From the NCBI RefSeq assembly GCF_000237925.1, contig NC_031495.1, forward strand, positions 18,682,435 through 18,746,434: 64,000 nucleotides of DNA, read 5' to 3'. The stretch is from Schistosoma mansoni. Taxonomy: Eukaryota; Platyhelminthes; Trematoda; Strigeidida; Schistosomatidae. Position 1 is the first letter of the stretch. Every line of letters starts with the position of its first letter. Shown piece by piece: positions 11,501 to 21,600 of this stretch. The position numbers and the translations under genes are program-made. Below the pieces are notes generated by a model. The model was not told the DNA's origin and ran no database searches. It saw only the letters and a list, made by a program, of their open reading frames with translations.

Positions 11501-12451
11501 CTACTCCAGCGAGGCCACGGGAAGCAGCATCAGGGCTTCCAGATACACGAAGCGTGTATCGAGATGAATCTTTATTTTGATTAGGTGCGGTCAAATGAAT
11601 GACACTACTCGGATCTTGTATGTGCGTTTCGGAGACGCAGCACACATCGATGGTGCGAGATTCTAGAGTCCTAGCTAAGGAAGCCTGTTGTCCTATTTGG
11701 CACAATGTTCGGACATTAAAAGTTCCTACATGTAGTTTAGAGCGTGGTTTCAGGAGACCAGGAATAACGTTCTGTGTACTTGAATCGTTTGCCCTAGCGG
11801 TGCAAGGTGATAAAAGGACGTGGGAAGGGTTAGTCGTGGAGATAAGAGTGTTATTAGGTGTAGGAAGGATTTGAAAGTGACCAACTTGGTCTCGTGTGCA
11901 GTTAAGGGTATGAGGGCTAGTATCACTTCCCGGCTGCCAACACCGTGCAAGGGTATTTCTTGAGGGACCTGAAAAAGAAGTTGGATTAGTGTTGGTCTTA
12001 ACGACCTGGGAGCGTGACCGCAGTGCCCAAGGGACAACTGCTTGAGGCCGGTCACGCACGGCCTTTTTGTGGTGGATTTTTGACGTGTTAGCTCCGTTCT
12101 TCAAAAGTCCTTACCGCCGGAGACGGAAATCCGTGGGATAAGGCGAGGTGTGCATTTTTAGGGTCGACCTTTTCTAACCCCACTCCTCCTTGTGGGAAGG
12201 CAGCATCGCTGTCATGCTGGTTGTCTGAAGGAAACACCTTACTGCTGTCACACCTCTGTACAGTCGGCAGTACGACTTCGCCTTCGGACCTTGGGATTGC
12301 TGCTTTTAGTCTCACCGCTCTTCAACCGACCTGTCTGGCATGGTAGGACCTTGAGGAACGATTGTTCCAGCCAGCATAGCTCGATTGGATCATCACGATA
12401 GGCAAGCCCGACCACCACGTCAAGGTAGCAGCAACGGTCGGGAAGCAGCAA
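8504..12451 (-). mobile_element. Near full-length RTE-like LINE with 10-base target duplications
   Basis: A 3948-base non-LTR retrotransposon in minus orientation is bounded by identical CGTTTTTACA copies. Its 3' end on the minus strand is a short tandem GACT tail (GTCAGTCAGTC on the plus strand at 8504-8514), typical of RTE-clade LINEs rather than poly(A). The 5' end is near 12451. A single long ORF fills 8724-12104. The roughly 350 bases upstream of it (12105-12451) include a 75-codon frame at 12088-12315 that overlaps the start of the main ORF by 17 bases; it could be a leader ORF or chance. Related decayed copies lie at 32980-33262, 41160-41215 and 45440-46900. Schistosome gene sets often mislabel such proteins as craniofacial development protein 2. 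Confidence 0.93.
8724..12104 (-). CDS. LINE endonuclease-reverse transcriptase (1126 aa)
   Basis: The protein nicks target DNA and copies the LINE RNA there. An AP-endonuclease-like domain begins near residue 124 (HVGTFNVRTL), with CCVSETHIQD (155-164), AGDFNAQVGK (284-293), LDHIAISHRW (356-365) and DSDHALVRAR (381-390). A linker to about 600 follows. The reverse transcriptase covers about 600-880: AGPDRLTPEIFK, QAGFRPGRGCIDQ (708-720), LDLKAALDSVD (743-753) and LEFADDIVLLG (843-853, catalytic pair intact). A C-terminal domain of about 250 residues ends with an NRWLETL-x-DMAQNR block. The frame is uninterrupted, but two core positions differ from the usual RTE pattern: residue 749 is L where motif A normally has F (AAFD), and residue 804 is R where GVRQGCPLSP normally has G. 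The element is therefore young but may be enzymatically impaired. The start is the first ATG of the open frame. Confidence 0.92.
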   Translation of the reverse strand: MKNGANTSKIHHKKAVRDRPQAVVPWALRSRSQVVKTNTNPTSFSGPSRNTLARCWQPGSDTSPHTLNCTRDQVGHFQILPTPNNTLISTTNPSHVLLSPCTARANDSSTQNVIPGLLKPRSKLHVGTFNVRTLCQIGQQASLARTLESRTIDVCCVSETHIQDPSSVIHLTAPNQNKDSSRYTLRVSGSPDAASRGLAGVGIALSPRAELALLDWIPVDSRLCAVRLNGSVRTRKDRETRRCLFVVSAYSPTDCSSDDIKDEFYRRLSDLLRKARRSDVVIMAGDFNAQVGKLSERERHLGGSYGVMAKRTDNGDRLLQLCSDNRLFLANTNFKHKEKHLLTWRPPNSSQRWTQLDHIAISHRWRGSIEDCRSFWNTCLDSDHALVRARICLRLTGRRKDTEGKPLRVLLNDKQAKNIFQEQLEKQLGSHVSCVHPEATWNDIRKAVETAVISASKVNHKVREKQWISAASTALIDARKLIPPGSEHNEERSQLKRRLIRSLCNDREQWWVAKAREMEKAAAIGNSRQLFRLVKETGIRNPSISETISDKDGHIIHSQSRRLDRWAEHFRDQFNWPSATLQLPMIPSRPEWQIDVSPPTLCEVEKAIGNLKRGRVAGPDRLTPEIFKDGGPVLAVRLTEVLGRIWELDVIPSDWSQSLIVPVYKKGQKSSCDNHRGISLTNIVSKILASIILGRLTKAREEQTREHQAGFRPGRGCIDQIFTLRQVLEHRHTFRRPTIVVFLDLKAALDSVDREVLWQCLSVKGVPKKYVNLIKALYSNITGRVRAYGELSSELTTSSGVRQRCPLSPFLFNFVVDILLEIALSSSQSPGVELLPGGSLVDLEFADDIVLLGEDADNMQSLLTTISNYAGMFGMRFSPSKCKMLLQDWVASTPELMIGSEVVERVDHFTYLGSLISPCGLVCDEISARIQKARLAFANLRHLWRRRDIRLATKGRVYCAAVRSVLLYGSETWPIRVEDNRRLLVFDHRCLRSIARISWDHRVGNAVVRKRVLSRDGKSIDEVVKLHQLRWLGHVLRMPNHRLPRRAMFHGVGVGWKKARGGQTKTWHKSMKSLTSGLSHIGRCRLPGWDSRDDSNRWLETLNDMAQNRLQWRRCIHSVFYQILIF

Positions 12452-12461
12452 CGTTTTTACA

Positions 12462-13241
12462 CAAACTTTTTAATATATATGATGGGTTTAGATAATATAT
12501 TCTAATGTCCTTCTTTAAACATTAATTACCATGTGATCAGAAGTGAAATAGTCATTATCAATAATATTGGATAATGAATATGCTTCACCAGAAATTGACT
12601 AAAGTCAAAAAAAAGTATTTACCTATGAATTTTCACTAAGTCGGTTGAAGGTATTATACTTTCTGCGATACCTGAATGTCTTTCATCTAATTCATTATAA
12701 AGTAGTAAGTAAAGAATACTACTGTATTATCCTAAACCATGAGGAAATACTTATTCAGTTTCCATTGATTGTCTTAATAGTCTATCAGTTAGTGTAGAAA
12801 ACTATCTTCAAATTCTAGCTAATCTCCACAATTCTTCCAAATAAACATTGATTAGCCAAATCAAAACTAGCCACTGTATTTGATAAATAGCAATAATTAT
12901 TCTAATGAGAAGTTATTATTTCGCAATATTTTAATATATTCCAGTGACATAAAATCTGTTATGATGAGTTCCTTTCTCATAATTCATGTATGTATTGTTT
13001 TAAATAAAACATGGCACACAACGTTATTCATTTCCTTAATTTCTTTTAAATATTTATCCATTAGAAGTGTATGAATGATAAATGATATTTGAAACAGACT
13101 CTTTCTTTACATACTCCATTTAAATATTATTGGCTACATATCTGTTCATCAAGAAATTTTGGTTATACTCAATCTTACTATGGTATTTATCGGAAGATAA
13201 TATGATAAGTTTGCAATCTCCAATAAAAATATTTCACTGGT
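12462..13241. other. AT-rich intergenic stretch
   Basis: Nothing recognisable is present between the LINE and the small SR2 copy. The only open frame (12880-13074) has no protein-like features. Confidence 0.5.
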
Positions 13242-13253
13242 ATGCTTATGTCA

Positions 13254-13547
13254 ACTCCACCTGCAGCTCTTTTAGAGTTACTGCCGGTCCCAAGCCCGGG
13301 TAAAGGAGGAGGGTTGGGCATGGGGTTAGCGACCCCATCCTGTAGAAAAACTAACTCGCTAAAAGAACGCTAACCAGAAAAAATAATTCAGACCATTTGA
13401 ACTCTGCCCTGGGAGTTGAAGGAATAAGCAGATATGAAAAAGATGAATAACAACTGCAAAAGATTGCCCAGGACAGAGTTGGGTGGAGAATGCTGGTGGG
13501 CGGCCTATGCTCCTCCACGAGGGGTAACAGGCGTAAGTAAGTAAGTA
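13254..13547 (+). mobile_element. Internally deleted SR2 LINE (294 bases) with 12-base target duplications
   Basis: The element is flanked by exact ATGCTTATGTCA copies at 13242-13253 and 13548-13559. Its first 170 bases match the 5' leader of the SR2 copy at 5740-5900, sharing blocks such as GTTACTGCCGGT/GTTACCGCCGGT and AAAGGAGGAGGG and an AACTCTGCCCT block. Its last 120 bases match the SR2 3' end: a GATATGAAAA block, GATTGCCCAGGACAGAGTTG, GGGTAACAGGCGTAAG and the AAGT tandem tail. The junction is near 13420-13426. The whole endonuclease and most of the reverse transcriptase are absent, so it can only have moved using proteins from another SR2. It behaves like a miniature non-autonomous LINE. 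Confidence 0.88.
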
Positions 13548-13559
13548 ATGCTTATGTCA

Positions 13560-14424
13560 TTAATGCAGTATTAATGACTGGGTTTAGTTACTCTATCAAA
13601 TTTTCTATTATTTATATAGTCAAAAAGTACATTGTCTATTTCATCAAATAAAATAAATATTCATTAGTATACGTTAGTTATGTGGAGTTGTCTTTTATTA
13701 CCCTATAGTGTCTTAGTCTATCATTGGGTATTAGGATTTCTATACTTACAATTTTACATTTAGTTTTGTTGAGCTCACATGTTTACTGTAATATACCATA
13801 CGACTTCTAGGAGAAAAAACAATTCAATTTAACAGTAGAGTCAACTGTATATATTACAGAAGTTTTTTAATATTTTCTAGTTGCATAGGAATTTACTAAT
13901 ACTGAAGTGGGTTCGATCTGTGAACCTATTTTTATTTTTGAGTATTCGATTTATTCTGAAAATCACTTTCTAAATGTTACAAATTGGAATATTTATACTT
14001 AACGTTAGACATCGTTTATTCTTGAAAATCTCTATTTGTTTTTTATCCAATAAACTGGGCTCATTGTTATCATCATACCATTATATAACGTGTTTGTTAA
14101 AAAGAAACCAAATCCGGTTGTATACCGAGTGTTTTCCAGTCAAATATACTGCAAATTATCTATCATCTAATGTATTAATCAACAATCTATATACATCATA
14201 TTTTTCATTAATCGCTTGAAAGTTATACATTTTATAATAGCTAGTGTTCATTGCTACCTTGATATGATAGATAACTGTTACTCTCATCAGTGACATATAG
14301 GTTACCAAGATTATTGCTTCAGAAGAAGATAGGCAGACGGAACAGAAAAATATAATAAACATTTTGCAACTTAATAATTTTCTTAGGAATATCATTAAAT
14401 ATTAAATATGAATAATATATTTGT
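13560..14424. other. AT-rich intergenic stretch
   Basis: I see no gene, RNA or repeat family here. Confidence 0.45.
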
Positions 14425-14582
14425 AAAATCTCAGCGAATGAATTTGAAGTAAACCCAACGTTTCGCCTGGCAATCTGGTCCAAGCTTTTTCAAAGAATTA
14501 TAATCAAACATCAAAATTATCGAATATAAATAGGTACATGGTTCTTCGTTTCATTGTACACTGAATAGGTCATCCTATCAAC
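14425..14582 (-). repeat. Terminal repeat of the Penelope-like element (3' side)
   Basis: About 155 bases here match, in the same orientation, the block at 47546-47700 and, inverted, the block at 48398-48552 that flank another Penelope fragment. Shared strings include GGCAATCTGGTCCAAGC and CGAATATAAATAGGTACATG. The distance from the Penelope stop codon (20339) to this block, after removing the gypsy insertion, is about 411 bases. In the plus-strand Penelope fragment the stop-to-repeat distance is about 380. This makes it the 3' terminal repeat of the disrupted element. Confidence 0.75.
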
Positions 14583-14713
14583 GTTAAAAATGTCTAAACT
14601 AGGTATATGTATTAGTGTGTAAGAGATTTGTGATGTGAAATGATAATGGTAATATAACATATTGTATAGAAACATAAGTGGTTAGAGGAGAAATTTCATT
14701 CACAATATATATT

Positions 14714-14717
14714 GTCT
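14714..14717. repeat. Target-site duplication of the gypsy element
   Basis: GTCT here is repeated at 20056-20059 just outside the other LTR. Four to six bases is normal for Ty3/gypsy integration. Confidence 0.7.
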
Positions 14718-15043
14718 TGATGATGCAACGGATGTTCTAGTTTTACAACTAGTTACCAGTAGCACCTTCTATGTTCGATCGTTCCCAGTCAGATAGAAAT
14801 CAGAAGTCAGACGAGAAGAGGCAGGAAAGATATATTTGATTCGTTACCAATATATCGAGGACCTTTTCTATAAGCTGGCTAATGAAACGTAGGAGCTGTG
14901 TCCCACGCCGTGTTGAAACGTGATCTGGTACGGATGCATGACCGAAAGCCTTCAGTTAAACAAGTCCACTTAAACAACGTGGTCAGCATCCAATGTCGAA
15001 CACTTAATGAGCTATTGATTTTGGGGAATTATTTACAGCTACA
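14718..15043 (-). repeat. LTR of gypsy element (3' LTR by orientation)
   Basis: This 326-base repeat begins with TG and ends with CA. It matches 19730-20055 along its whole length with about four mismatches, roughly 1% divergence. A purine-rich tract (CCCCCC on the plus strand at about 15051-15056) lies just inside it, as expected for the polypurine tract before a 3' LTR on the minus strand. Confidence 0.93.
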
Positions 15044-15584
15044 GATCACTCCCCCCTAGTGAGGTAGTGATGCCCCTAAGACGTGACCAGCCAGAAGTTT
15101 AAACCCAACGAGTTTGTCGTTGGTAAACACTCTTCTGATAGCTTGCTTCGTTTAGCAGCGTCTGGTCGTCTTTCCTTAAACTATGGGACCAAAATGTACA
15201 ACATAGCAATAAAGAAATATAGTACAATGAAAAATTCCGGTTCCTTGGGAAACTTCGTCGTTCTTTTCCAGCCGTCCTGGAAAAGAGGAAAAATAGAACG
15301 TGTGAGTGCATGTCAAAAATACACTCGTACTTGCGTAGGGACACAAGGTGAGCGGGAAAAAAAAAGAATAAACTAATACACTTACAAAAAGCGTAAAAGC
15401 GATCGGAAAAAAATGGTTTTCTTTTGGTTTTTTTTATATATAAAAATATATATATACGCTCAAAAAAAGATAAAAATGTTTTGTTTTTTTTTGTTTTTTT
15501 TTTTATATAAATAAAAAAATGAGCATATTAAAAAAAATGTTTATAATAAACTATGAAAGGGTAATTCAAGATAAAGCTTATGTC

Positions 15585-18500
15585 CTACGTGCAATATTCG
15601 TTAAGATGTTCTGGAAATCTTACTCGTCTTCCAGAACGCGTTGTTTTAGGTTTATCTATCGACGTTGACGAAGTATCAAGTTGTGTGTCGGCTGTCGTGT
15701 AGGGTACTACGAGTAAAGTAGCTGTGTCGTTTGCTTGTACCGAAGGAAAATCGACGTAGCTAGGGTTTCCTTCTAAGTACGCTGCTTTGAGTAGGTCGAT
15801 ACTGATGCTATCGTTCGTACCGTTCTTATCGACTACATAGTACTTAAGTTCGCGTTGAAGAACTTTGAAGGGTCCTTCGTATGCTGATTCGAGGGGTCGT
15901 CGATGTGAGTCTCGACGAACGAAGACGTGTGTACTATGTCGTAATTCGGGTTGAACGAAAACATCAGTTGATTGAGGTCGAGTGTGAGCAGGTTTAACTG
16001 AACGCATAGCGTTTGTAAGCCTACTCGTGTAAGAGTTTAGATCCATGTTCAATGAAGAAGCTGAAGGATCCACGAATTCTCCTGGGAGTCGGAGTGTCGT
16101 TCCGTAAACGAGTTGAGATGCCGTGTATCCAATGTCAGCTTTCACTGCATTGCGGATACCTAGCAAGACGAGTGGAAGAGCGTCTGTCCCCTGTGAAACG
16201 TGTGAAGCTGATAATGAAGCTTTAAGTTGTCGATGAAAACGTTCTACCAACCCGTTTGCTTGTGGGTGGTAGGCGGTCGTTCGGAAGCGCGTGATTCCTA
16301 ATAGTGAGGTCAGACAACGGAAAAGTCCAGATTCGAACTGGCGTCCGCGGTCTGTAGTGATGGTTGAAGGGCAGCCGAAATTTGCTACCCATCGTTCGAC
16401 GAAAGCGCGAGCCACACTTTCAGCAGTAATATCCTTAATCGGTACTGCTTCTGGCCATCGAGTGAAACGGTCTACGCATGTTAAGAGATATGAGTATCCG
16501 TTTGAATCGGGTAACGGTCCTACGAAATCTAGATGAACGTGGTCGAAACGAGCGTCAGGAGTTTTGAAAGAGCCTAAGGGACATTTGTTGTGTCTAATTA
16601 CCTTAGACTTCTGGCAGCTTACACAGGAGCGTGCCCACTCCCTCATGTCTTTATTCAAGCCAGGCCAGCAAAACCGTTCGGCTATAAGTTTGACTGTTGC
16701 ACGAGCACCTGGATGAGAAAGATTGTGCAACGTATTGAAGACGTTGCGTCGATAATGTTTTGGTACTATTGGACGATCCCTACCTGTAGATGTGTCACAG
16801 AGTAAGGTCTCCTTACCTGTTCCCATCTGCTTAATACTTAGTTTAAGAGTGGTCGAGGATAACTCATGCTGAAGATCAATGTCTTCTTTTTGAAGCTGAG
16901 CGAGTTTAAGAAGGTCGATTCCTTGGAAACTGTTCAAGGAACTTATTCGAGACAAGGCGTCTGCGACTACATTGTTAGCTCCAGAAATGTGTTGAATATC
17001 TGAAGTAAACTGCGAAATGTAGTCGAGTTGTCGAGACTCTCGCGGTGAGTACTTATCTGAAGATGAACTTAAAGAGAAGGTAAGAGGTTTGTGATCGGTA
17101 AAAAGTGTGAATTCTCTTCCTTCGATGGAATGTTGAAAATGCCGTACAGCACAATACATAGCTAGGAGTTCCCTACCGAACGTGCTGTACCTAGATTCCG
17201 CGTCTAGCAACCGTCTGGAGAAAAATCCTAAAGGTTGCCATGAGTTGTTAACCCATTGTTGTAAGACTCCTCCGATTGCTGAGTCGGATGCGTCTACGGC
17301 GATACTAATGGGCGCTTGAGTGTTCTGATGAGCAAGCAGGGTTGCTTTAGCGATGTGTTCCTTAACTGTGGAGAATGCTTTACGGGCTGTGTCGTCTAAA
17401 CTAATTGATTTTGCATTTCCACGAAGCTGATCGGTTAACGGTTTCATGAGGGATGCGCATTTGGGTATGAACCGTCTATAGAAACTTCCAAGTCCGTTAA
17501 AAGTTCGTAAGTGCTTGATCGTGGTCGGTTCTGGGTAATCCAGAATGGCCGCCACTTTGCTCCTAAGGGGTCGGATGCCTTGGGCATCAATAGTGTGTCC
17601 TAAGAAGTCTAAGGAGTTAGTTCCGATTTGGCATTTCTGAATGTTGACAGTAATGCCATGCCTTTGGAGTCGATCGAAAACAATGTCCAGATGCTTGAGA
17701 TGCGATTCTCTGTCCGGACTTGCTATGAGGCAGTCATCAACATACGCATGTACGAAGTTGAGACCTCGGAAGACATCGTCGATAAACCTTTGGAAGGTTT
17801 GAGCCGCATTTCTTAAACCAAAAGGCATTCGTAGAAATTCGTAAAGACCGAAAGGAGTGATGATGGCGGTTTTAGGAATGTCGTCAGGTGCCATCGGTAT
17901 TTGGTTATAAGCTTTAACTAAGTCGATTTTCGAAAAGACAGTTGTACCTTTCAAGGTAGCTGTCAAATCGTGAATATGAGGCAGCGGGTACCGATCGGGA
18001 ATGGTTTTAGCATTCAGACGCCGATAATCACCAGTTGGCCGCCAATCATTGCTGTCCTTTTTAGGGACCATGTGCAATGGGGATGCCCATGGACTATTCG
18101 ATGGTCGAATTATCCCTAGGTCCATCATGTGGTCGAATTCGTTTTTAGCTAACCTAAGCTTCTCGGGAGCGAGTCTTCGAGCTTTCGAAAATACAGGTGG
18201 TCCTGTAGTCGAGATGTGATGTGTAACATTGCTGGTTACACAAGGTAATTTCGATTGCGATTGGTATATCTCGGGGTATTTGTCGAGTACTGATTGGTAC
18301 GAGGGGTCTATGGTGTGCTTAATCGTGACTGGGGATAACCTGCAACCAGAACAAGGAGTTACGCAAACGGATAGTTTAGTGTTTCCATCTATTAACCTTC
18401 TTGAGCGAGTGTCGATGAGTAGATTGTGGTGTTGTAACAGGTCTATACCAATGATTGGCATAGGGACATCTGCAACCACGAAAATCCAGTGTATGGGTTT

Positions 18501-18668
18501 GCGTAAACCCACGTTAAGGTAGACGTACCTTTTACCGTAAGTAGCGATCGGCTTTTCGTTTGCCGCCTGTAAACTTAAAACAGACTCGCGAAGTCTGTCG
18601 TCGGGATTTGCTGGAAGAACGCTAACTTCTGCGCCAGTGTCGACGAGGTAGCGAACTTTCGTAGTCAC
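15585..18668 (-). CDS. Gypsy pol polyprotein (protease, RT, RNase H, integrase)
   Basis: This 1027-residue frame encodes the replication enzymes. In order: an aspartic protease with [11 protein letters not shown] (residues 9-19); a reverse transcriptase with [25 protein letters not shown] and the YVDD active-site box; an RNase H with [12 protein letters not shown] and FTDHKPLTF; and an integrase with an HHCC zinc segment (HLSHPGA to CVSCQKSK) followed by the D-D-E core ([28 protein letters not shown]). The C-terminal tail is basic. It lies downstream of gag, as in related elements. Protein motifs strongly support the family. Confidence 0.93.
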   Translation of the reverse strand: MTTKVRYLVDTGAEVSVLPANPDDRLRESVLSLQAANEKPIATYGKRYVYLNVGLRKPIHWIFVVADVPMPIIGIDLLQHHNLLIDTRSRRLIDGNTKLSVCVTPCSGCRLSPVTIKHTIDPSYQSVLDKYPEIYQSQSKLPCVTSNVTHHISTTGPPVFSKARRLAPEKLRLAKNEFDHMMDLGIIRPSNSPWASPLHMVPKKDSNDWRPTGDYRRLNAKTIPDRYPLPHIHDLTATLKGTTVFSKIDLVKAYNQIPMAPDDIPKTAIITPFGLYEFLRMPFGLRNAAQTFQRFIDDVFRGLNFVHAYVDDCLIASPDRESHLKHLDIVFDRLQRHGITVNIQKCQIGTNSLDFLGHTIDAQGIRPLRSKVAAILDYPEPTTIKHLRTFNGLGSFYRRFIPKCASLMKPLTDQLRGNAKSISLDDTARKAFSTVKEHIAKATLLAHQNTQAPISIAVDASDSAIGGVLQQWVNNSWQPLGFFSRRLLDAESRYSTFGRELLAMYCAVRHFQHSIEGREFTLFTDHKPLTFSLSSSSDKYSPRESRQLDYISQFTSDIQHISGANNVVADALSRISSLNSFQGIDLLKLAQLQKEDIDLQHELSSTTLKLSIKQMGTGKETLLCDTSTGRDRPIVPKHYRRNVFNTLHNLSHPGARATVKLIAERFCWPGLNKDMREWARSCVSCQKSKVIRHNKCPLGSFKTPDARFDHVHLDFVGPLPDSNGYSYLLTCVDRFTRWPEAVPIKDITAESVARAFVERWVANFGCPSTITTDRGRQFESGLFRCLTSLLGITRFRTTAYHPQANGLVERFHRQLKASLSASHVSQGTDALPLVLLGIRNAVKADIGYTASQLVYGTTLRLPGEFVDPSASSLNMDLNSYTSRLTNAMRSVKPAHTRPQSTDVFVQPELRHSTHVFVRRDSHRRPLESAYEGPFKVLQRELKYYVVDKNGTNDSISIDLLKAAYLEGNPSYVDFPSVQANDTATLLVVPYTTADTQLDTSSTSIDKPKTTRSGRRVRFPEHLNEYCT

Positions 18669-18715
18669 ATCCGTGACATATAAGAGGCGGCTGTGTTCGC
18701 CGGCTACGGTTGCCG

Positions 18716-19549
18716 TTAACGCGTGCCGGCTGGGAAGTTTCCCGAACTGTTTTTCGTGTCACTCGATTTTGGGGTCGGATAATTGCAGGGCTTCCTGCAA
18801 TTTCTAGAGGATTTACCGTACTGGTTGTGATACCAGCACCAGTCGGGGTTGACTGTCTCTCGTGGTCGAGAGACAGATCTCTTACGTGAAACGCTCCTAC
18901 GTGGGGATTTTGACCGACTACGGTCATTACGAACTCTAAGATATCTTGTAAGCGTGTGACATAGTTCGGCCATGTCAGTCGAGGTCGATTGGGATTTTTC
19001 TTTGATGGAAAAAACCTCGGCCTTAGAAAATTTGGTGATTTCCAAGATTCGATCGGCAGATGCAGCTAGTTCATCTATGGCATTGTTTTGAAATGAAACA
19101 AGCACTGCCTGCACCTGTTGAGGGAGTTTAGACAAGAAAAGTTGTCTAAATAGGCCATCATCGAAAGTTCGTTGGCCAATGACTTCTCTCATTCTAAGCA
19201 ACATGTCTGTCGCAGAACCATGTTGTAAGTCGATATTGTTAAGGAGTTGGTCTAACCGTTGTCGATCAGTTAGGTCTCCTCGTTTTAAAATCGATAGCTT
19301 AAGCGATTCGTAAGGTTCGGAAACATCACTAGTAAACATACTAGGTGTTACGTACCTGTTAAACTCGCGCGGTAACGCCTTAACTACCGCGAGGAATTGT
19401 GTGCGCGAGTCCGTGATTCCGTGCATGCAAAAATCGGCTTCTGCATAGCAGAACCAGGACTCGATATTGTCTGGCCAAAATGGCGTTAACTGAATCGAAA
19501 TAGGGGGAATAGACTTAAACTTAAGAACCTTAGGTGAGTGTTCCGTCAT
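18716..19549 (-). CDS. Gypsy gag-like protein
   Basis: This is a 277-residue frame upstream of pol and just inside the primer site. The first 140 residues resemble the capsid region of flatworm gypsy elements ([17 protein letters not shown], then [15 protein letters not shown]). Near the C terminus a cysteine/histidine cluster, [18 protein letters not shown], fits the CHCC nucleocapsid finger reported for the CsRn1/Boudicca clade. It sits in an arginine/serine-rich stretch (RSRSKSPRR) likely to bind RNA. The start is the ATG at 19549, close behind the leader. Confidence 0.88.
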   Translation of the reverse strand: MTEHSPKVLKFKSIPPISIQLTPFWPDNIESWFCYAEADFCMHGITDSRTQFLAVVKALPREFNRYVTPSMFTSDVSEPYESLKLSILKRGDLTDRQRLDQLLNNIDLQHGSATDMLLRMREVIGQRTFDDGLFRQLFLSKLPQQVQAVLVSFQNNAIDELAASADRILEITKFSKAEVFSIKEKSQSTSTDMAELCHTLTRYLRVRNDRSRSKSPRRSVSRKRSVSRPRETVNPDWCWYHNQYGKSSRNCRKPCNYPTPKSSDTKNSSGNFPAGTR

Positions 19550-19710
19550 AGTAATATAGATAACGAAAAATGTCTAATTAAAATATATCCGAGAAAAAAA
19601 ATTCGCGAAAAAAAGTATATCACAATATATAAAATTCAAATAAAGAATAACAATGAATAATAATATTCCAAAATGGAACAGACTCACAGTATATTGACTT
19701 GGTGTACCAG

Positions 19711-19728
19711 ATCACGTCGGTCTCACCA
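19711..19728 (-). promoter_or_regulatory. Primer-binding site, tRNA-Trp type
   Basis: On the minus strand, one base after the 5' LTR, TGGTGAGACCGACGTGAT differs at about two positions from the well-known tRNA-Trp primer site (TGGTGACCCCGACGTGAT). tRNA-Trp priming is reported for the CsRn1 clade, which agrees with the gag and pol features. Confidence 0.75.
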
Positions 19729-19729
19729 A

Positions 19730-20055
19730 TGAGGATGCAACGGATGTTCTAGTTTTACAACTAGCTACCAGTAGCACCTTCTATGTTCGATCGTTCCCAG
19801 TCAGATAGAAATCAGAAGTCAGACGAGAAGAGGCAGGAAAGATATATTTGATTCGTTACCAATGTATCGAGGACCTTTTCTATAAGCTGGCTAATGAAAC
19901 GTAGGAGCTGTGTCCCACGCCGTGTTGAAACGTGATCTGGTACGGATGCATGACCGAAAGCCTTCAGTTAAACAAGTCCACTTAAACAACATGGTCAGCA
20001 TCCAATGTCGAACACTTAATGAGCTATTGATTTTGGGGAATTATTTACAGCTACA
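19730..20055 (-). repeat. LTR of gypsy element (5' LTR by orientation)
   Basis: This is the 326-base partner of the LTR at 14718-15043. It is followed outside by the GTCT duplication and then by the 3' flank of the Penelope-like element. Confidence 0.93.
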
Positions 20056-20338
20056 GTCTCTTATCGGTGAATTTATAAGAAAACATACAATTTGTAGTGT
20101 ATGATATGAATCATATGTGTCACAGCATGTATACAATGAAGATAAATAAACGAAGTAAAAATAAAAGAGTGAAATTCGAAGAGAAAGAATGTAATTTGAA
20201 ACTGAATATATGAGTTATTTTCAATGTTCCAATTAATTGTTTAACAAATTCAGATAAGACAACTGAATAGAATCATTGAATGTAATTGTTGTCACTTAGA
20301 TAATACGAGATAGATAAAACGGAAAGGAGTTCAGGTTT

Positions 20339-21589
20339 TTACTTATTAATGACTAACTGCCATGGCACTGCTAATTGTATTCCATCCCTCCTATTAATAT
20401 TGTTTGGATTAGCCCAAATGTATAGGGCTTCAGCTGTTTGTTTTTCTTTGTAAGAACTGAAACCTTTTTGAAGGATTCTTGTGCCAACGAAATCAATTGT
20501 ATGACCCGATTCTATCGAGTGTAATGCTATCGCTGATTTGTTCCCCAATTTCCTTACATCATCTGAGGACTTAGGAATGTGTTTCAAGCATTGTTTGTGC
20601 TCCTTCGCCCTCACATTCAGTTGTCTTGATGTTTCACCTACATACGTTGCATTACAGTCACTACATTTGATTTCATAGACATAATTTTGTTGTTCTTCTT
20701 TATGTATTGGATCTTTAATTCTTACTAATTTTGATCTTAGAGTATTGTTTGTTCGAAAAAATACTCTTATATTTTGATTATTTAAGATTCTTCTAATATT
20801 TTTTGAAACACCTTTCCGATATGGGATCACCACTGTGTTAACCCATTCCTTTTTCTTTAATCCTTTTGTATTATTAATGCCGTCTTTTCTTTCATTCTTA
20901 ATTATTCTTTTAATAAAGTCCGTCGGATAATTGTTCATCATTAGAGTAGATGTAATTAAATTTATTTCCATTTCCATATCGTTCGGTTCAGTGACAAGTT
21001 TTTGAGCTCTTGTAATCATATTTTTGGCCACTGTCACTTTGGTCGAGTGTGGATGTGCCGATTTAAAATCTAGAAATTTCCCTGAATATGTCGGCTTTCG
21101 GAATACACTAATTTTTAAACTATCATAATCTTTCCTTTCAAATAAACAGTCTAGGAAAGGTAATTTGTGTTCAGGAGATTCCAACTCCTTGGTGAACTTG
21201 ATTTTTCCATCAAAGTTGTTGACATGTTTAAAAAGTTCGTCCAAATGATCTCGTTTTATAATGACAAAAGTGTCATCAACATATCTTAACCATACTTTTG
21301 GTGCATGAGAACACATTGAGATAGCAATAGTTTCCAATGAATGCATGAAAAGGTTAGCAACAATTGGGGAAACCGGTGATCCCATAGCTACACCTGTCTG
21401 TCTGTATAAATCTCGAAAACTGAATACAGTTGAATGTAAACATAGATCTAACGCTTTAATAATATCCGAGGTAACTAGAGGACAGTGTTGTTTAAGATCA
21501 ATGTAAGAACCTAAGAGATTATATATAATATCTAAAGTTTTCTTAATTGGAACATTAGTGAATAATGAACATACATCAAAACTTGCCAT
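20339..21589 (-). CDS. Penelope-like RT (C-terminal part) and GIY-YIG endonuclease
   Basis: A 416-codon open segment. The reverse transcriptase part carries SLFTNVPIKKTLDII, then GVAMGSPVSPIVANLFM and WLRYVDDTFVII, the conserved motif C of Penelope-like enzymes. The last 110 residues form a GIY-YIG nuclease: YVYEIKCSDCNATYVGETSR, an RAKEH block and a SIESGHTIDF block. This fused RT plus GIY-YIG layout is diagnostic of Penelope-like elements. The preceding part of the protein lies in another frame at 21601-22365, so the coding region is interrupted here. A fragment of the same family is at 47714-48022. Confidence 0.92.
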   Translation of the reverse strand: MASFDVCSLFTNVPIKKTLDIIYNLLGSYIDLKQHCPLVTSDIIKALDLCLHSTVFSFRDLYRQTGVAMGSPVSPIVANLFMHSLETIAISMCSHAPKVWLRYVDDTFVIIKRDHLDELFKHVNNFDGKIKFTKELESPEHKLPFLDCLFERKDYDSLKISVFRKPTYSGKFLDFKSAHPHSTKVTVAKNMITRAQKLVTEPNDMEMEINLITSTLMMNNYPTDFIKRIIKNERKDGINNTKGLKKKEWVNTVVIPYRKGVSKNIRRILNNQNIRVFFRTNNTLRSKLVRIKDPIHKEEQQNYVYEIKCSDCNATYVGETSRQLNVRAKEHKQCLKHIPKSSDDVRKLGNKSAIALHSIESGHTIDFVGTRILQKGFSSYKEKQTAEALYIWANPNNINRRDGIQLAVPWQLVINK

Positions 21590-21600
21590 TATTTCATCTT

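Larger units (their letters stand above)
14718..20055 (-). mobile_element. Ty3/gypsy LTR retrotransposon, Boudicca/CsRn1-like, looks whole
   Basis: A 5338-base minus-strand element has 326-base LTRs, a primer site, a gag ORF (18716-19549) and a long pol ORF (15585-18668), then a polypurine tract. Domain order is protease, reverse transcriptase, RNase H, integrase, which defines Ty3/gypsy. The primer site (19711-19728) fits the 3' end of tRNA-Trp, as reported for the CsRn1 clade, to which the schistosome element Boudicca belongs. The LTRs differ at about 1% of sites, so the insertion is recent. No break is evident in the two ORFs. A T-rich low-complexity stretch (15360-15560) lies between pol and the 3' LTR. 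It is inserted in the Penelope-like element. Confidence 0.93.
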
